Assembly (NCBI RefSeq): GCF_001280005.1
Contig: NZ_LGDW01000314.1
Coordinates: 1-63,376 of the forward strand
Length of the DNA: 63,376 nucleotides
DNA from: Streptomyces sp. NRRL WC-3618
Lineage (GTDB): Bacteria > Actinomycetota > Actinomycetes > Streptomycetales > Streptomycetaceae
Direction of reading: 5' to 3'
Part shown: positions 8,251 to 16,237 of the stretch, piece by piece
Layout: each line of letters starts with the position of its first letter
Numbering within the stretch: position 1 is the stretch's first letter
Position numbers and translations under genes: made by a program
Notes under the pieces: generated by a model
Told to the model about the DNA's origin: nothing
Databases searched by the model: none
Seen by the model: the letters and a program-made list of their open reading frames with translations, nothing else

Positions 8251-9318
8251 TCAGCTGGAGTCACGATGGACGAGCGTCGCTCCGTGGACGTGGTGGGTCT
8301 CGGCATCGGTACCGGGGTTGCGCACCGCGCGGTCGACGAGTTCGGCGAGATCCCGTCCGGCCGGGAGTTCGATGTGCACGGTGCTCAGGCTGGGCCGCAG
8401 CAACCGGCCGAGGAGCAGGTCGTCGGCGCCGACCACCGCGGTGTCCTCGGGGACGCTGACGCCGGCGTCCTGCAAGGCCCGCATCAGCAGCATCGCGTAC
8501 TCGTCGTTGAACGCGAAGACGCTGTCCAGGCCGAGTTCGGGCCAGCGCTCGGCGAGGCGGGCGGCGGATTCCTCCTCGTACGCGAGCGGCAGCACGGTCA
8601 CCGAGGCGTCCGTACCCTCCACCGCGTCGCGCACCCCTGCGAGGCGTGGCTGGGAGAAGACGTCCAGACCCTGCTCCTCGGGCACGACGACGCCGATCCG
8701 GCGGCGGCCACGGGCGTACAGATGTGCGCCCGCGGCCCGGCCGACGCCCATGTGATCGACGATCAGGCTGTGCGCTCCCTCGATGCGCTCGGCACCGAGG
8801 GTGACGACGGCCCGGGCGCCGGAGCGCTTGAGGACGGCCACACCCTCCGGTCCGATCCCGTCGACGGGCACGATGACGGCGGCCGGGCGCAGTTCGGCCC
8901 AGGCCCGGGCGGCCTCGTCAACGCGCAGCCCGACGGAGGCGTACTGGACGACGGTGTAGTCCAGGCGGCTGAGCGCCCATTGGAGTTCGTTGATGAACTG
9001 GCTGTAGAGCGGGCCTATCGGCACGCTCGGCGCGGGCATCAGGACCAGGCGGCTGTGTCCAGCCCGCAGACTGCGGGCCGCCGCGTGCGGAACGTACCCG
9101 AGTTCCTTCGCCGCCTCGTGGACGCGACGGCGGGTGGGTTCGCTGATCCGCACGGCACTGGTGTTGTTGAGGACGTAGGAGACGGTTGCGCGTGAGACGC
9201 CGGCCAGGCGTGCCACATCCGCGCTCGTGGGCACGGAGCGTGGCTGGGGTACCGCAGGGACGGCCGAATTCGGTATCTGCACCATGACGTATGGCATCTT
9301 TGCAGAAGCTCGGGGCAT
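8251..9318 (-). CDS. LacI-family transcriptional repressor
   Basis: The protein of up to 355 residues has a LacI helix-turn-helix (TSADVARLAGVSRATVSYVL) with the hinge sequence ELGYVPHAAARSLRAG, and a periplasmic-binding-protein-like effector domain (RLVLMPAPSVPIGPLYSQF to the C-terminal HGATLVHRDSS). The start is uncertain: ATGs at 9318, 9297 and 9285 are all possible and none has a strong ribosome site. Three operator-like palindromes lie about 55-90 bases upstream, so autoregulation is likely. No sugar transporter is adjacent; aldehyde dehydrogenase lies downstream on the same strand after a 222-base gap. Effector unknown. Confidence 0.9.
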   Translation of the reverse strand: MPRASAKMPYVMVQIPNSAVPAVPQPRSVPTSADVARLAGVSRATVSYVLNNTSAVRISEPTRRRVHEAAKELGYVPHAAARSLRAGHSRLVLMPAPSVPIGPLYSQFINELQWALSRLDYTVVQYASVGLRVDEAARAWAELRPAAVIVPVDGIGPEGVAVLKRSGARAVVTLGAERIEGAHSLIVDHMGVGRAAGAHLYARGRRRIGVVVPEEQGLDVFSQPRLAGVRDAVEGTDASVTVLPLAYEEESAARLAERWPELGLDSVFAFNDEYAMLLMRALQDAGVSVPEDTAVVGADDLLLGRLLRPSLSTVHIELPAGRDLAELVDRAVRNPGTDAETHHVHGATLVHRDSS

Positions 9319-9371
9319 GGTTTGGACCGGGGGAACTTCGCAATCGACCGGATAGCAAAGAAGGTTGACGT

Positions 9372-9406
9372 AAGCGCTTCAGGAAAGCGCTTTACTGAAA
9401 CGCTTC
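9372..9406. promoter_or_regulatory. Triple LacI-type operator array
   Basis: Three palindromes with a central CG lie in a row: AAGCGCTT (9372-9379), AAAGCGCTTT (9384-9393) and GAAACGCTTC (9397-9406). Their centres are exactly 13 bases apart. They match the LacI-family consensus (TGAAANCGNTTTCA style) and lie upstream of the LacI gene. Confidence 0.8.
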
Positions 9407-9585
9407 ATAAAGATCATTTCGGGTTGCTCCCGACCCGCTGGGCAACAGATTCCCGGCCGCCGGGCATACCGGCGCGCGCCGAACGCGCTTTCCGGACAGC
9501 CGACGCCAAGTCCCGGACAGGTTGGCGGGGTTGACCATCTTCGAACATCACCGCACGTCCGGCGCGATTGGCCGAAAATCGCGTC

Positions 9586-10269
9586 TCAAAGCGAGGTCGG
9601 ACCGCCCGTGATCCGGTCGACCAGGTCGATCCAGCCCGCCTCCAGCCGTGCCGACGGCATCCCGCACTGCTTGGTCAGGTGGTGGATGAGCGACGGGTCC
9701 AGATATCCCATCAGTGTTTTCGCGAGGAGTTCGCAGTCGGCGTCCGGAATCGCCTGTCGCAGCAGCATGGCGACGTGACCGGACCGGACCAGGTGGGGTG
9801 CGGACGCGAAGCGGCGGCCCGCTCCACCCTCGGCGGCCAACTGCAGTTCCAGGTCATCGAAGGCCCGGCGCAGCACCGCCACCCCGAACGCGCGCAGCCG
9901 CTCCACGGGCGGCGCCCCGGGTCCCAGCGGCGGCGGACCGGTCAGGAAGCCGGCCTGGAGCCTCTTCTCCGAGTGGTCGAGCAGGGCCGTCAACAGTCCG
10001 GTGCGGTCACCGAAACGCCGGAACACGGTCCCCTTGCCCACGTGCGCCTCGACAGCCACCGCCTCCATGGTCACGCCGGCCGGGCCGTGCTGCGCCACCA
10101 GCCGGGCGGCGGCCTCCAGCAGGCGGGCCCGGTTGCGCGCGGCATCGGCGCGCAGACACGGCTCGTCGGCCTGCGCGTGGGCGCCGACACCGGTGGCCAG
10201 TTCCAGGAACTGGGGCACCTCGGGCCACAGCGGGGGCTTCGGGAGGGGCGGCAGGATGTCGTCGGACAT
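9586..10269 (-). CDS. TetR-family transcriptional regulator
   Basis: A 227-residue TetR regulator. After an extended N-terminus of about 42 residues, the DNA-binding domain reads NRARLLEAAARLVAQHGPAG, then TMEAVAVEAHVGKGTVFRRF with DRTGLLTALLD. The C-terminal ligand domain is of the SACE_7040-like type. The ATG at 10269 is 122 bases from the divergent FMN reductase gene, and the shared promoter region holds two copies of a GGACCCCGGTCC operator, so it very probably represses that reductase and itself. The effector is likely a reactive or quinone-type compound by analogy with similar pairs, which is inference. Confidence 0.9.
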   Translation of the reverse strand: MSDDILPPLPKPPLWPEVPQFLELATGVGAHAQADEPCLRADAARNRARLLEAAARLVAQHGPAGVTMEAVAVEAHVGKGTVFRRFGDRTGLLTALLDHSEKRLQAGFLTGPPPLGPGAPPVERLRAFGVAVLRRAFDDLELQLAAEGGAGRRFASAPHLVRSGHVAMLLRQAIPDADCELLAKTLMGYLDPSLIHHLTKQCGMPSARLEAGWIDLVDRITGGPTSL

Positions 10270-10300
10270 GTAAGCAGCGTAACGCCCCGGGAAGAAAACT

Positions 10301-10312
10301 GGACCCCGGTCC
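10301..10312. promoter_or_regulatory. TetR operator, copy 1
   Basis: GGACCCCGGTCC, a palindrome with five-base arms, is followed by GTTT. It faces copy 2 in inverted orientation, with GGACC starts 35 bases apart. Confidence 0.78.
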
Positions 10313-10335
10313 GTTTCGCTGGTACAACTCTAAAC

Positions 10336-10347
10336 GGACCCCGGTCC
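10336..10347. promoter_or_regulatory. TetR operator, copy 2
   Basis: GGACCCCGGTCC preceded by AAAC. The AAAC flank mirrors the GTTT flank of copy 1, so the full site is about 16 bases long and present twice in the divergent promoter region. Confidence 0.78.
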
Positions 10348-10391
10348 GGATCGTTACGGCAATATTTCAGCCCCTCCCTGTGGAGTTCCTT

Positions 10392-10952
10392 ATGTCTGTT
10401 CGCATTCTTGCCCTCGTCGGCAGCCTGCGTGCCGGTTCGCACAACCGTCAGCTCGCCGAGGCAGCCGTGAAGCACGCCCCGGAGGGCTCCGAGGTACTGC
10501 TGTTCGAAGGCCTGTCCGACGTCCCGTTCTACAACGAGGACATCGACGTGGAAGGCAGCCTCCCGGCCGCCGCCGTCGCACTGCGCGAGGCCGCCGGCTC
10601 GGCCGACGCCCTGCTGCTCTTCGTCCCCGAGTACAACGGCACGATTCCGGCCGTACTGAAGAACGCCATCGACTGGCTGTCCCGCCCCTACGGCGCCGGC
10701 GCCCTCACCGACAAGCCGGTCGCGGTGGTCGGTACCGCCTACGGCCAGTTCGGCGGCCTCTGGGCGCAGGACGAGGCCCGCAAGTCCGCGGGCATCGCCG
10801 GTGCCAAGGTGCTGGAAGGCGTCAAGCTCTCCATCCCCGGCTCCGTGGTCCGCTTCGCCGAGACGCACCCCGCCGACGACGCCGAGGTCGCCGCGCAGCT
10901 GGTGGAGGTCATCGGCCAGATCCAGGGCGAGGCCGCGCCGGCCGCCGCCTGA
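10392..10952 (+). CDS. NADPH-dependent FMN reductase (ArsH/chromate reductase-like)
   Basis: A 186-residue flavodoxin-fold enzyme of the NADPH_FMN_red family. It shows the phosphate-binding loop LVGSLRAGSHNRQLAEAA, the conserved FVPEYNGTIPAVLKNAIDWL (about residues 74-93) and the loop VGTAYGQFGG. Members reduce FMN, quinones, azo dyes or chromate with NADPH. The ATG at 10392 follows GGAG at a short distance. It is divergent from a TetR regulator with paired operators between them, so expression is probably induced by a small-molecule ligand of that regulator. Confidence 0.93.
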   Translation: MSVRILALVGSLRAGSHNRQLAEAAVKHAPEGSEVLLFEGLSDVPFYNEDIDVEGSLPAAAVALREAAGSADALLLFVPEYNGTIPAVLKNAIDWLSRPYGAGALTDKPVAVVGTAYGQFGGLWAQDEARKSAGIAGAKVLEGVKLSIPGSVVRFAETHPADDAEVAAQLVEVIGQIQGEAAPAAA

Positions 10953-10954
10953 TC

Positions 10955-11023
10955 TACGTACGCATGACGTACGTATGACAAGCGGGCCGAAGCCGCACTC
11001 ACGGGCTCCGGCTCTCTTGTCAT
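10955..11023. terminator. Hairpins after FMN reductase
   Basis: A perfect inverted repeat TACGTACG-CATGA-CGTACGTA spans 10955-10975. It is followed by an imperfect longer stem (ATGACAAG ... CTTGTCAT, with CCGAAGCC pairing GGCTCCGG) ending at 11023. The two lie between convergent genes and together probably end both transcripts. Confidence 0.65.
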
Positions 11024-11046
11024 GCCCTCCCGGCTCGCCCCCGGCC

Positions 11047-11928
11047 TCAGCCCAACTCGGCCGCGCGCAGCACCGCCGGGGCCACGAAGTCCTCGATCCA
11101 GGCGGCCGGCGCCTCCGTGCTCGGCCCCAGCATCACGGTCTCGATGCCGAACTTCGCGTAGCCCTCGATGTCCCGGACGAACCCGTCGACGTCGTTCTCG
11201 GCCAGCGGGCCGCCCATGTAGAGCAGCGTCCTGGCGATGTCGTCGTACGGGCGTCCCACGCTGTCGCAGTGGCCACGCAGGACGTCGAGCTTGTGCCCGA
11301 CCTCCTCCGGGGTGCTGGCGAACAGGTTGCAGGCGTCCGCGTACTGGGCGACCAGCCGCAGGGTCTTCCGCTCCCCACCGCCGCCGATCATGATCTCCGG
11401 GCGCGGTGAACTGACGGGCGCCGGGACGCAGAGGGTCTCGGCGAGCCGGTAGTGGGTGCCCTCGAAGGGCCCGTTGTCGTCCGGGTCCCACATCTGGAGA
11501 CAGATCCGCAGCGTCTCCTCCAGCCGCTCGAACCGCTCGGCCGTCGCGGGGTACGGCACCCCGAGACCCTCGTGCTCACGGTCGTACCAGGCCGCCCCGA
11601 TACCGAGGGTGGCCCGGCCGCCGGACAGGACGTCCAGCGTGGTGGCGATCTTGGCGAGCAGACCGGGGAAGCGGTACGTGACGCCGGTCACAAGCACCCC
11701 GAGGCGAACGGTCGAGGTGTGGGCGGCGAGGAAGCCGAGGGTCGTGTAGGCCTCCAGCATGGGGTCCTCGGCGCCGCCGTTGAACTCCATCTGGAAGTAG
11801 TGGTCCATGACCGTGAGCCGGTGGACGCCCGCCGCTTCGGCCGCGCCACCGACCGCCGCCAGCTCGGGGCCGAGCGCGGCGACCCCTCCGGAGTGGTTGA
11901 ACCGATTGATGTGCACGCCGAGTCGCAT
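11047..11928 (-). CDS. LLM class F420-dependent oxidoreductase
   Basis: A 293-residue luciferase-like monooxygenase fold protein of the actinobacterial F420-binding group. Recognisable stretches are RLTVMDHYFQM, the VRLGVLVTGVTYRFPGLLAK strand-loop, LDVLSGGRATLGIGAAWYD and the phosphate-binding IMIGGGGERKTLRLVAQYAD. The LDxLSxGR-x-xLGIGAAWY motif is typical of coenzyme-F420 enzymes rather than FMN luciferases. The substrate cannot be inferred. It starts at ATG 11928, next to a possible promoter region shared with nothing else, and is convergent with the FMN reductase. Confidence 0.9.
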   Translation of the reverse strand: MRLGVHINRFNHSGGVAALGPELAAVGGAAEAAGVHRLTVMDHYFQMEFNGGAEDPMLEAYTTLGFLAAHTSTVRLGVLVTGVTYRFPGLLAKIATTLDVLSGGRATLGIGAAWYDREHEGLGVPYPATAERFERLEETLRICLQMWDPDDNGPFEGTHYRLAETLCVPAPVSSPRPEIMIGGGGERKTLRLVAQYADACNLFASTPEEVGHKLDVLRGHCDSVGRPYDDIARTLLYMGGPLAENDVDGFVRDIEGYAKFGIETVMLGPSTEAPAAWIEDFVAPAVLRAAELG

Positions 11929-12018
11929 GTCCGTCTCCGATCGCCTTCGTCCAGCGGTGTTCCAGCAGCGACGCTAGATCCTGGAGCGCACACGAAGTCA
12001 AGCCTGAAGGGGCGGCGA

Positions 12019-12052
12019 AGCCGGGGCCCGCCTGTAGCGGCGGGTCCCGGCT
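12019..12052. terminator. Terminator downstream of thioredoxin-like gene
   Basis: AGCCGGGGCCCGCC pairs with GGCGGGTCCCGGCT (one G-T pair) across a 6-base loop, 25 bases past the stop of the gene at 12077. Confidence 0.8.
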
Positions 12053-12076
12053 CACGTGTCGCGGATGCGGTGGCGC

Positions 12077-12418
12077 TCAGAGGCAGTCGTCCACGAGCTC
12101 CCGCAGCTGGGCGGTGGTCATGGGCCCCGTGCTCGTCGCCACCGGCTCTCCCGTGCCGTTCAGCAGGACGCAGGACGGGGCTCCCGTGATCCCGTATCGC
12201 GTGGTTGCGGCCGGACAGCGCGTGATGTCGGTGCGGACGACCGTCAGGCGGCCCGTGTAGTCGTCGGCGATGCCGCCCACGACGAGGTCCATCTCCCGGC
12301 AGGGCTCGATCGCCTTGGGCCATGTCCCGGTGAAGTACGCGAGGACCGGAACTTTGCTCATCCCGAGGATGAAATCGAACTCCGCGTCCTCACGGGGTTG
12401 GTGAACCCGCTTCGCCAT
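12077..12418 (-). CDS. Thioredoxin-fold protein without CxxC
   Basis: A 113-residue protein with a thioredoxin-like layout: a strand VPVLAYFTGTWPKAIEPCREM where WCGPC is expected, a central GRLTVVRTDITRCPAATTRYG and the cis-proline loop ITGAPSCVLLNGTGEP. The first active-site cysteine is missing (TWPKAIEPC), while a cysteine remains at the position of the second. Two other cysteines are present, so a different disulfide or a monothiol function is possible. It ends near the F420 enzyme, on the same strand but with a terminator between them. Confidence 0.75.
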   Translation of the reverse strand: MAKRVHQPREDAEFDFILGMSKVPVLAYFTGTWPKAIEPCREMDLVVGGIADDYTGRLTVVRTDITRCPAATTRYGITGAPSCVLLNGTGEPVATSTGPMTTAQLRELVDDCL

Positions 12419-12485
12419 GGAAGCTCCTGCCCTTGCGTTCCGTCATTCCGCCCCCATCATCCCCCGCCTGGTGCGGCTGGAGCGG

Positions 12486-13874
12486 CTACGCCCAGGCCGT
12501 CACCGGGACGAAGGAGCTGTCCTGGCGGAAGGTGTCCGTGCCGTCCGTCACCTCCACGCGCAACTGGTAGTTGTAGTGGCGCAGGAAGTAACCCGGGTAG
12601 TTGTACGACTCGAAGCGCACCGACCCCGATGCCGTGCCCGTCCTGGCGATGAACGTGGCGTCCTTCGCGAAGATCGACGTGCCGTCGTTGGCGTCGAAAC
12701 GGGCACGGTAGTCCCAGTGGCGGAGGTAGTTGCCGGAGCTGTCGCGGAACGAGTAGCCGCCCGCGTCGGCCAGTCCCGCGACGACCGTGAAGGTGGACGC
12801 CTGCTTGAGCGCGGTGGTGCTGGAGCCGCTCACCACGGGGAGGTTGAGCAGCGCGGACTGCTCCTGCCAGTACCGCGTCGGGTAGTTGACCGACTGGAAG
12901 GAGCGCGTTATGCCCTTCGACAGGCTCGGGCCGCCGCTGACCGTCTCCTTGACCACCGAGAAGTGCCGGGCCGTTCCGGAGATCGAGGGCAGCGCCTTCG
13001 GGGCGGTCCAGGTGGCGAAGGTGTCGTAGCTGTCGCTGTAGTAGTACTTCCGGTCGCCGTAGCCGTCGAAGAAGATCCGCCAGGCGCCGTTGTCGAGCTG
13101 GATCACGGCCGGGCCTTCGCGGTAGCTGCCCCAGCCGGCCCAGTCGCCGGTCTTCCTGATCGTGTAGGGGCCGGCGAGGCTGGTGGCGGTGGCGTACTCG
13201 ATGTACTTCGTCGTCTCGTTCTTCGGGAAGGCGTGGTAAGTGGAACCGATCTTCACGATGTACGTGTCGATGTGGTTAGGCCCGATACCTGACAGCGCAA
13301 CCGGTGAAGTCCACGCCGTGAGCGCGGTGTTGGTGGCCTTCAGCAGATACGGGGTGAAGATCCACTCGTCGCTGGTGACCGAGCAGGACACGATGATGTT
13401 CACGCTGCCGTCGCTGTCGACGAACCACTCGGGTGCCCAGGCACGGGACAGACCGGCGATCGGGACCGTGTAGTCGTACAGGAAGGTCCAGTTGACCTGG
13501 TCCGAGCTGCGGGCGAAGCCGATGGTGGTGCTGACGTCCTGCCAGGCGTGCGTGGTGTAGGTGACGTAGTAGAAGCCGTCGGTGTGCTTGAAGACGCTCG
13601 CGTCGCGGATGCGGTTGCTGGGCGGGGTGTAGGCCGAGGCCTTCACCAGCCGGAAGTCGGTGGCGTCGTCGGACTGGTAGACGTTCACCGTGCCGTCGTT
13701 GCTGTCGAGGAACGGGACGATGGTGTAGCGCGTCGCGGAGCCACTGGGCGGGGCCGCCGCGGCGGCCGTGCCGAGCAGTCCTGGCAGTTCGCCCAGGACG
13801 AGCGCCGAGGCGGGGAGGACGGCCAGCGCGCGCAGCAGGCTGCGACGGGAGGGCGTGGGGCGGGGACTGGTCAT
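12486..13874 (-). CDS. Secreted GH43-like glycosidase with AbfB (CBM42) domain
   Basis: A 462-residue exported protein. A twin-arginine signal (SRRSLLRALAVLPASALVLG) precedes a five-bladed propeller: the putative catalytic base lies in NRIRDASVFKHTDGFYYVTY, a pKa-modulating Asp in PNHIDTYIVKIG and the acid in GSYREGPAVIQLDNG. The C-terminal 130 residues form an arabinose-binding beta-trefoil with repeats FQSVNYPTRYWQE, FRDSSGNYLRHWDYRARF and FESYNYPGYFLRHYNYQL. An arabinofuranosidase-type activity on arabinan or arabinoxylan is likely. The ATG at 13874 has AAGGAG upstream. Promoter, palindrome and inverted repeat lie at 13910-13977. Confidence 0.87.
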   Translation of the reverse strand: MTSPRPTPSRRSLLRALAVLPASALVLGELPGLLGTAAAAAPPSGSATRYTIVPFLDSNDGTVNVYQSDDATDFRLVKASAYTPPSNRIRDASVFKHTDGFYYVTYTTHAWQDVSTTIGFARSSDQVNWTFLYDYTVPIAGLSRAWAPEWFVDSDGSVNIIVSCSVTSDEWIFTPYLLKATNTALTAWTSPVALSGIGPNHIDTYIVKIGSTYHAFPKNETTKYIEYATATSLAGPYTIRKTGDWAGWGSYREGPAVIQLDNGAWRIFFDGYGDRKYYYSDSYDTFATWTAPKALPSISGTARHFSVVKETVSGGPSLSKGITRSFQSVNYPTRYWQEQSALLNLPVVSGSSTTALKQASTFTVVAGLADAGGYSFRDSSGNYLRHWDYRARFDANDGTSIFAKDATFIARTGTASGSVRFESYNYPGYFLRHYNYQLRVEVTDGTDTFRQDSSFVPVTAWA

Positions 13875-13909
13875 GTGCGGCTCCTTGGTGATCCAACCGA
13901 CGGCTCTCC

Positions 13910-13929
13910 GCGTTCGACATTGCGAACGC
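13910..13929. promoter_or_regulatory. Inverted repeat in GH43 leader
   Basis: GCGTTCG-ACATTG-CGAACGC is a perfect 7-6-7 inverted repeat between the promoter and the GH43 start. It is a likely operator; the binding protein is unknown. Confidence 0.6.
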
Positions 13930-13941
13930 AGTTCGGTAAAT

Positions 13942-13952
13942 CGGTCAGACCG
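13942..13952. promoter_or_regulatory. CGGTCAGACCG palindrome over the GH43 -10
   Basis: A perfect 11-base palindrome overlaps the -10 hexamer. Its core GGTCnGACC is the same as in the site before the FadR gene at 57168. Confidence 0.6.
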
Positions 13953-13977
13953 TAAGCCCGAGTCGTACACGCGTCAA
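13949..13977 (-). promoter_or_regulatory. Promoter of the GH43 gene
   Basis: Reading the minus strand, TTGACG (13977-13972) and TACGGT (13954-13949) are separated by 17 bases, a good primary-sigma promoter for the gene at 13874. Confidence 0.7.
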
Positions 13978-14295
13978 TAGCTCGGACATGTGCCGGACCT
14001 GCGGACTTCTGCCTGGACACAGCGCCGTCGGCGTGCGGCGGCGAGGCTGTGGAATCGCTTTGGGGAACGCACCGGCGCGGTGCGACGCGTCCCCGGTCGC
14101 GGACCCGTCCGATCGGCATCGACCCGCAGCACGGGCGCGTCCCTCGCAGCCGACACAGGGGCCGGAGCGTCCAACTCGCCGAGAGGCCAGCCTTGTTGGG
14201 AGATACGACGTACTCCTCGCGCCGACGACTGCCGCTCCCCCGCGACTGCCGACCCGGCAGCGCCACAAGGGCGCCCGGGCCCGTACGCTGTGACC
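13978..14295. other. Intergenic spacer, no gene seen
   Basis: About 318 bases between the divergent GH43 and NfeD-like genes. Frames on both strands lack coding character or are interrupted. No further palindrome or promoter was recognised here. Confidence 0.6.
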
Positions 14296-14514
14296 ATGGA
14301 CGACGCGCCGATGGTCGGCTTGATGGGGCGGGTGACGGGCACGATCGGGCCGGGGCTGGTCGGCGAGGTGATCGTCCGGGTGCGCGGTGGCGCCGAACAC
14401 TTCCTGGCGTATCCGGCTGTGGCACAGGAACGTATCGAGCGCGGGACGGTGGTCATGGTCGTCGAGTACCTGCCGCCGCGCACGGTGTACGTCACTCCCG
14501 CGTACGACAGCTGA
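14296..14514 (+). CDS. NfeD-like C-terminal (OB-fold) small protein
   Basis: A 72-residue protein, VGLMGRVTGTIGPGLVGEVI, then HFLAYPAVAQERIERGTVVM and VVEYLPPRTVYVTP, with the beta-barrel pattern of the NfeD C-terminal domain. It has no membrane helix or ClpP-like domain, so it corresponds to the soluble domain alone. NfeD-type proteins are regularly encoded beside flotillins, and a flotillin gene follows 156 bases downstream on the same strand. They probably act together in membrane microdomain organisation. ATG 14296 is chosen by similarity; longer in-frame readings have no support. Confidence 0.75.
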   Translation: MDDAPMVGLMGRVTGTIGPGLVGEVIVRVRGGAEHFLAYPAVAQERIERGTVVMVVEYLPPRTVYVTPAYDS

Positions 14515-14670
14515 CGTCCGCCAACGTGCCGCCGTGCGGCCCGTACGTCTGCGGATGATCACGTATGCGTCAAGGTTGCAACAAGGATTCGTCTGCCGCT
14601 GTACCCCGGGCTCCGGCAGGAGCACCCTTGCGTCGTTCGGTGCCGAAAGGGCACCAGGCAAAGGGGGCGT

Positions 14671-16173
14671 ATGCCGATGTTCGTCGGCGTCGTTGCGGGG
14701 GTCGCGGTAGTTGCCGTCCTCGCACTCATCGGTGTTTTCAAGATGATGTGGCGGGTCGCTGAACCCAACGAGGCACTCATCATCTCCGGTTCGAAGCACA
14801 GGACCGAAGGCCTTGAAGCAGGCATGGGGTTCCGTATCGTCACCGGTCGGGGCACGCTCGTGCTGCCCGGCGTGCAGGCGGTGCGGAAGATCTCGCTCGA
14901 CCTGAACGAGACCGAGCTGCACGTGGACTGCGTGACCACCCAGGGCATTCCGCTCAAGGTGCGGGGCGTCGTGATCTTCAAGGTGGGCGACGACTTCGTG
15001 TCGATCGCCAACGCGGGTCGCCGGTTCCTCGACCAGCAGAAGATGATGGCGGAGCGTGTGCACAACGTGTTCGCCGGTCATCTGCGGTCCATCGTCGGCG
15101 GGTTGACCGTCGAGGAGATGATCCGCGACCGCGAGAAGCTCACCGGGCAGACCCGGGCCGCGTGCGGCACGGAGATGGAGAAGCTCGGCCTGATCGTCGA
15201 CTCCCTCCAGATCCACGAGATCGAGGACCCGACCGGGTACATCAAGAACCTCGCCATGCCGCACGCCGCCGCCGTACAGCGGGACGCGCGGATCGCCCAG
15301 GCGGAGGCGAATCGTCTCGCCACGGAGGCCGAGCAGAAGGCCGCGGCGCGGATGTCGGAGGCCACCCGGGACAGCGAGATCCTCCAGGCCGGCTACCAGG
15401 CCGAGCGCGACAAGGCGGCGGCGAAGGCCCGCCAGGCCGGGCCGCTCGCCGACGCGGCGGCCCGGCAGGACGTCGTCGTCCAGGAGACCCGCATCGCCGA
15501 ACTCGACGCCCTGCGCCGGGAACAGCAGCTCCAGGCGGACGTCCGCAAGCCGGCCGACGCGCAGGCCTACGAGACGCGGGCGCGGGCCGAGGCCGAGCGT
15601 GACGCGCGTATCTCGGCGGCGCAGGCCAAGGCCAAGGAGACAGAGCTCGCGGCGACGGCCGAGGCGAACCGCATCACGACGGCCGCGACCGCCGAGGCCG
15701 AGGCGACCAAGGCACGTGGTGCTGCCGCCGCCATGGCGACCCGGGCGACCGGTGAGGCCGAGGCCGCCGCGTCGCAGGCCAAGGGGCTCGCCGTCGCCGA
15801 GGCGACGCGGGCGAAGGGGCTCGCGGAGGCGGAGACCATCAAGGCGCGGGCCGCCGCGCTCGCGGAGAACCAGGAGGCGGTGGTCGCCCAGCAACTCGCC
15901 GAGAACTGGCCGGAGATCGTCAAGGCCGGTGCGTCCGCGTTCGGCAGCGTCGACAACATGGTGGTGCTCAACGGCGCGGACGGTATGGCGGAGATGCTCG
16001 CCAAGGCGCTCACCATGGGCGGTACGGGACTGGGCCTGGCGCGGCAGCTGCTCGCGTCCATGAACCAGACCGGACAGACGCCGAACGGGCCGACAGCGAA
16101 CGGGACTTCCTCGCTGAACGGGATCGCGGCGCCCGGCGTGCAGAAGGTGACGGTGGAGGTGGACGAGGGGTGA
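14671..16173 (+). CDS. Flotillin-like SPFH/Band 7 protein
   Basis: A 500-residue membrane-scaffold protein. An N-terminal helix (FVGVVAGVAVVAVLALIGVF) is followed by an SPFH domain at about 30-200 (VAEPNEALIISGS, PLKVRGVVIFKVG, SIVGGLTVEEMIRDREK) and a long Ala/Glu-rich coiled coil at about 205-430 with many AEA and AKA repeats, as in FloT/FloA and YuaG. The C-terminus (LNGADGMAEMLAKALTMGGT) is the conserved flotillin oligomerisation end. AAGGGGG precedes ATG 14671. It probably forms lipid microdomains with the upstream NfeD-like protein. Confidence 0.92.
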   Translation: MPMFVGVVAGVAVVAVLALIGVFKMMWRVAEPNEALIISGSKHRTEGLEAGMGFRIVTGRGTLVLPGVQAVRKISLDLNETELHVDCVTTQGIPLKVRGVVIFKVGDDFVSIANAGRRFLDQQKMMAERVHNVFAGHLRSIVGGLTVEEMIRDREKLTGQTRAACGTEMEKLGLIVDSLQIHEIEDPTGYIKNLAMPHAAAVQRDARIAQAEANRLATEAEQKAAARMSEATRDSEILQAGYQAERDKAAAKARQAGPLADAAARQDVVVQETRIAELDALRREQQLQADVRKPADAQAYETRARAEAERDARISAAQAKAKETELAATAEANRITTAATAEAEATKARGAAAAMATRATGEAEAAASQAKGLAVAEATRAKGLAEAETIKARAAALAENQEAVVAQQLAENWPEIVKAGASAFGSVDNMVVLNGADGMAEMLAKALTMGGTGLGLARQLLASMNQTGQTPNGPTANGTSSLNGIAAPGVQKVTVEVDEG

Positions 16174-16237
16174 TGCGGTGAGGGCGGTGCGCTGAAGTGT
16201 GGGGCGCCGCGGTGAGAGGCAGCGCGCAGGCTCTAAC

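Noticed and set aside
9365..9396. TTGACG with TTTACT as a plus-strand promoter
   Set aside because: The spacer would be 20 bases and no plus-strand gene follows.
9322..9534. Possible 70-codon gene on the plus strand after the LacI gene
   Set aside because: It runs through the operator array, has no ribosome site and poor codon bias.
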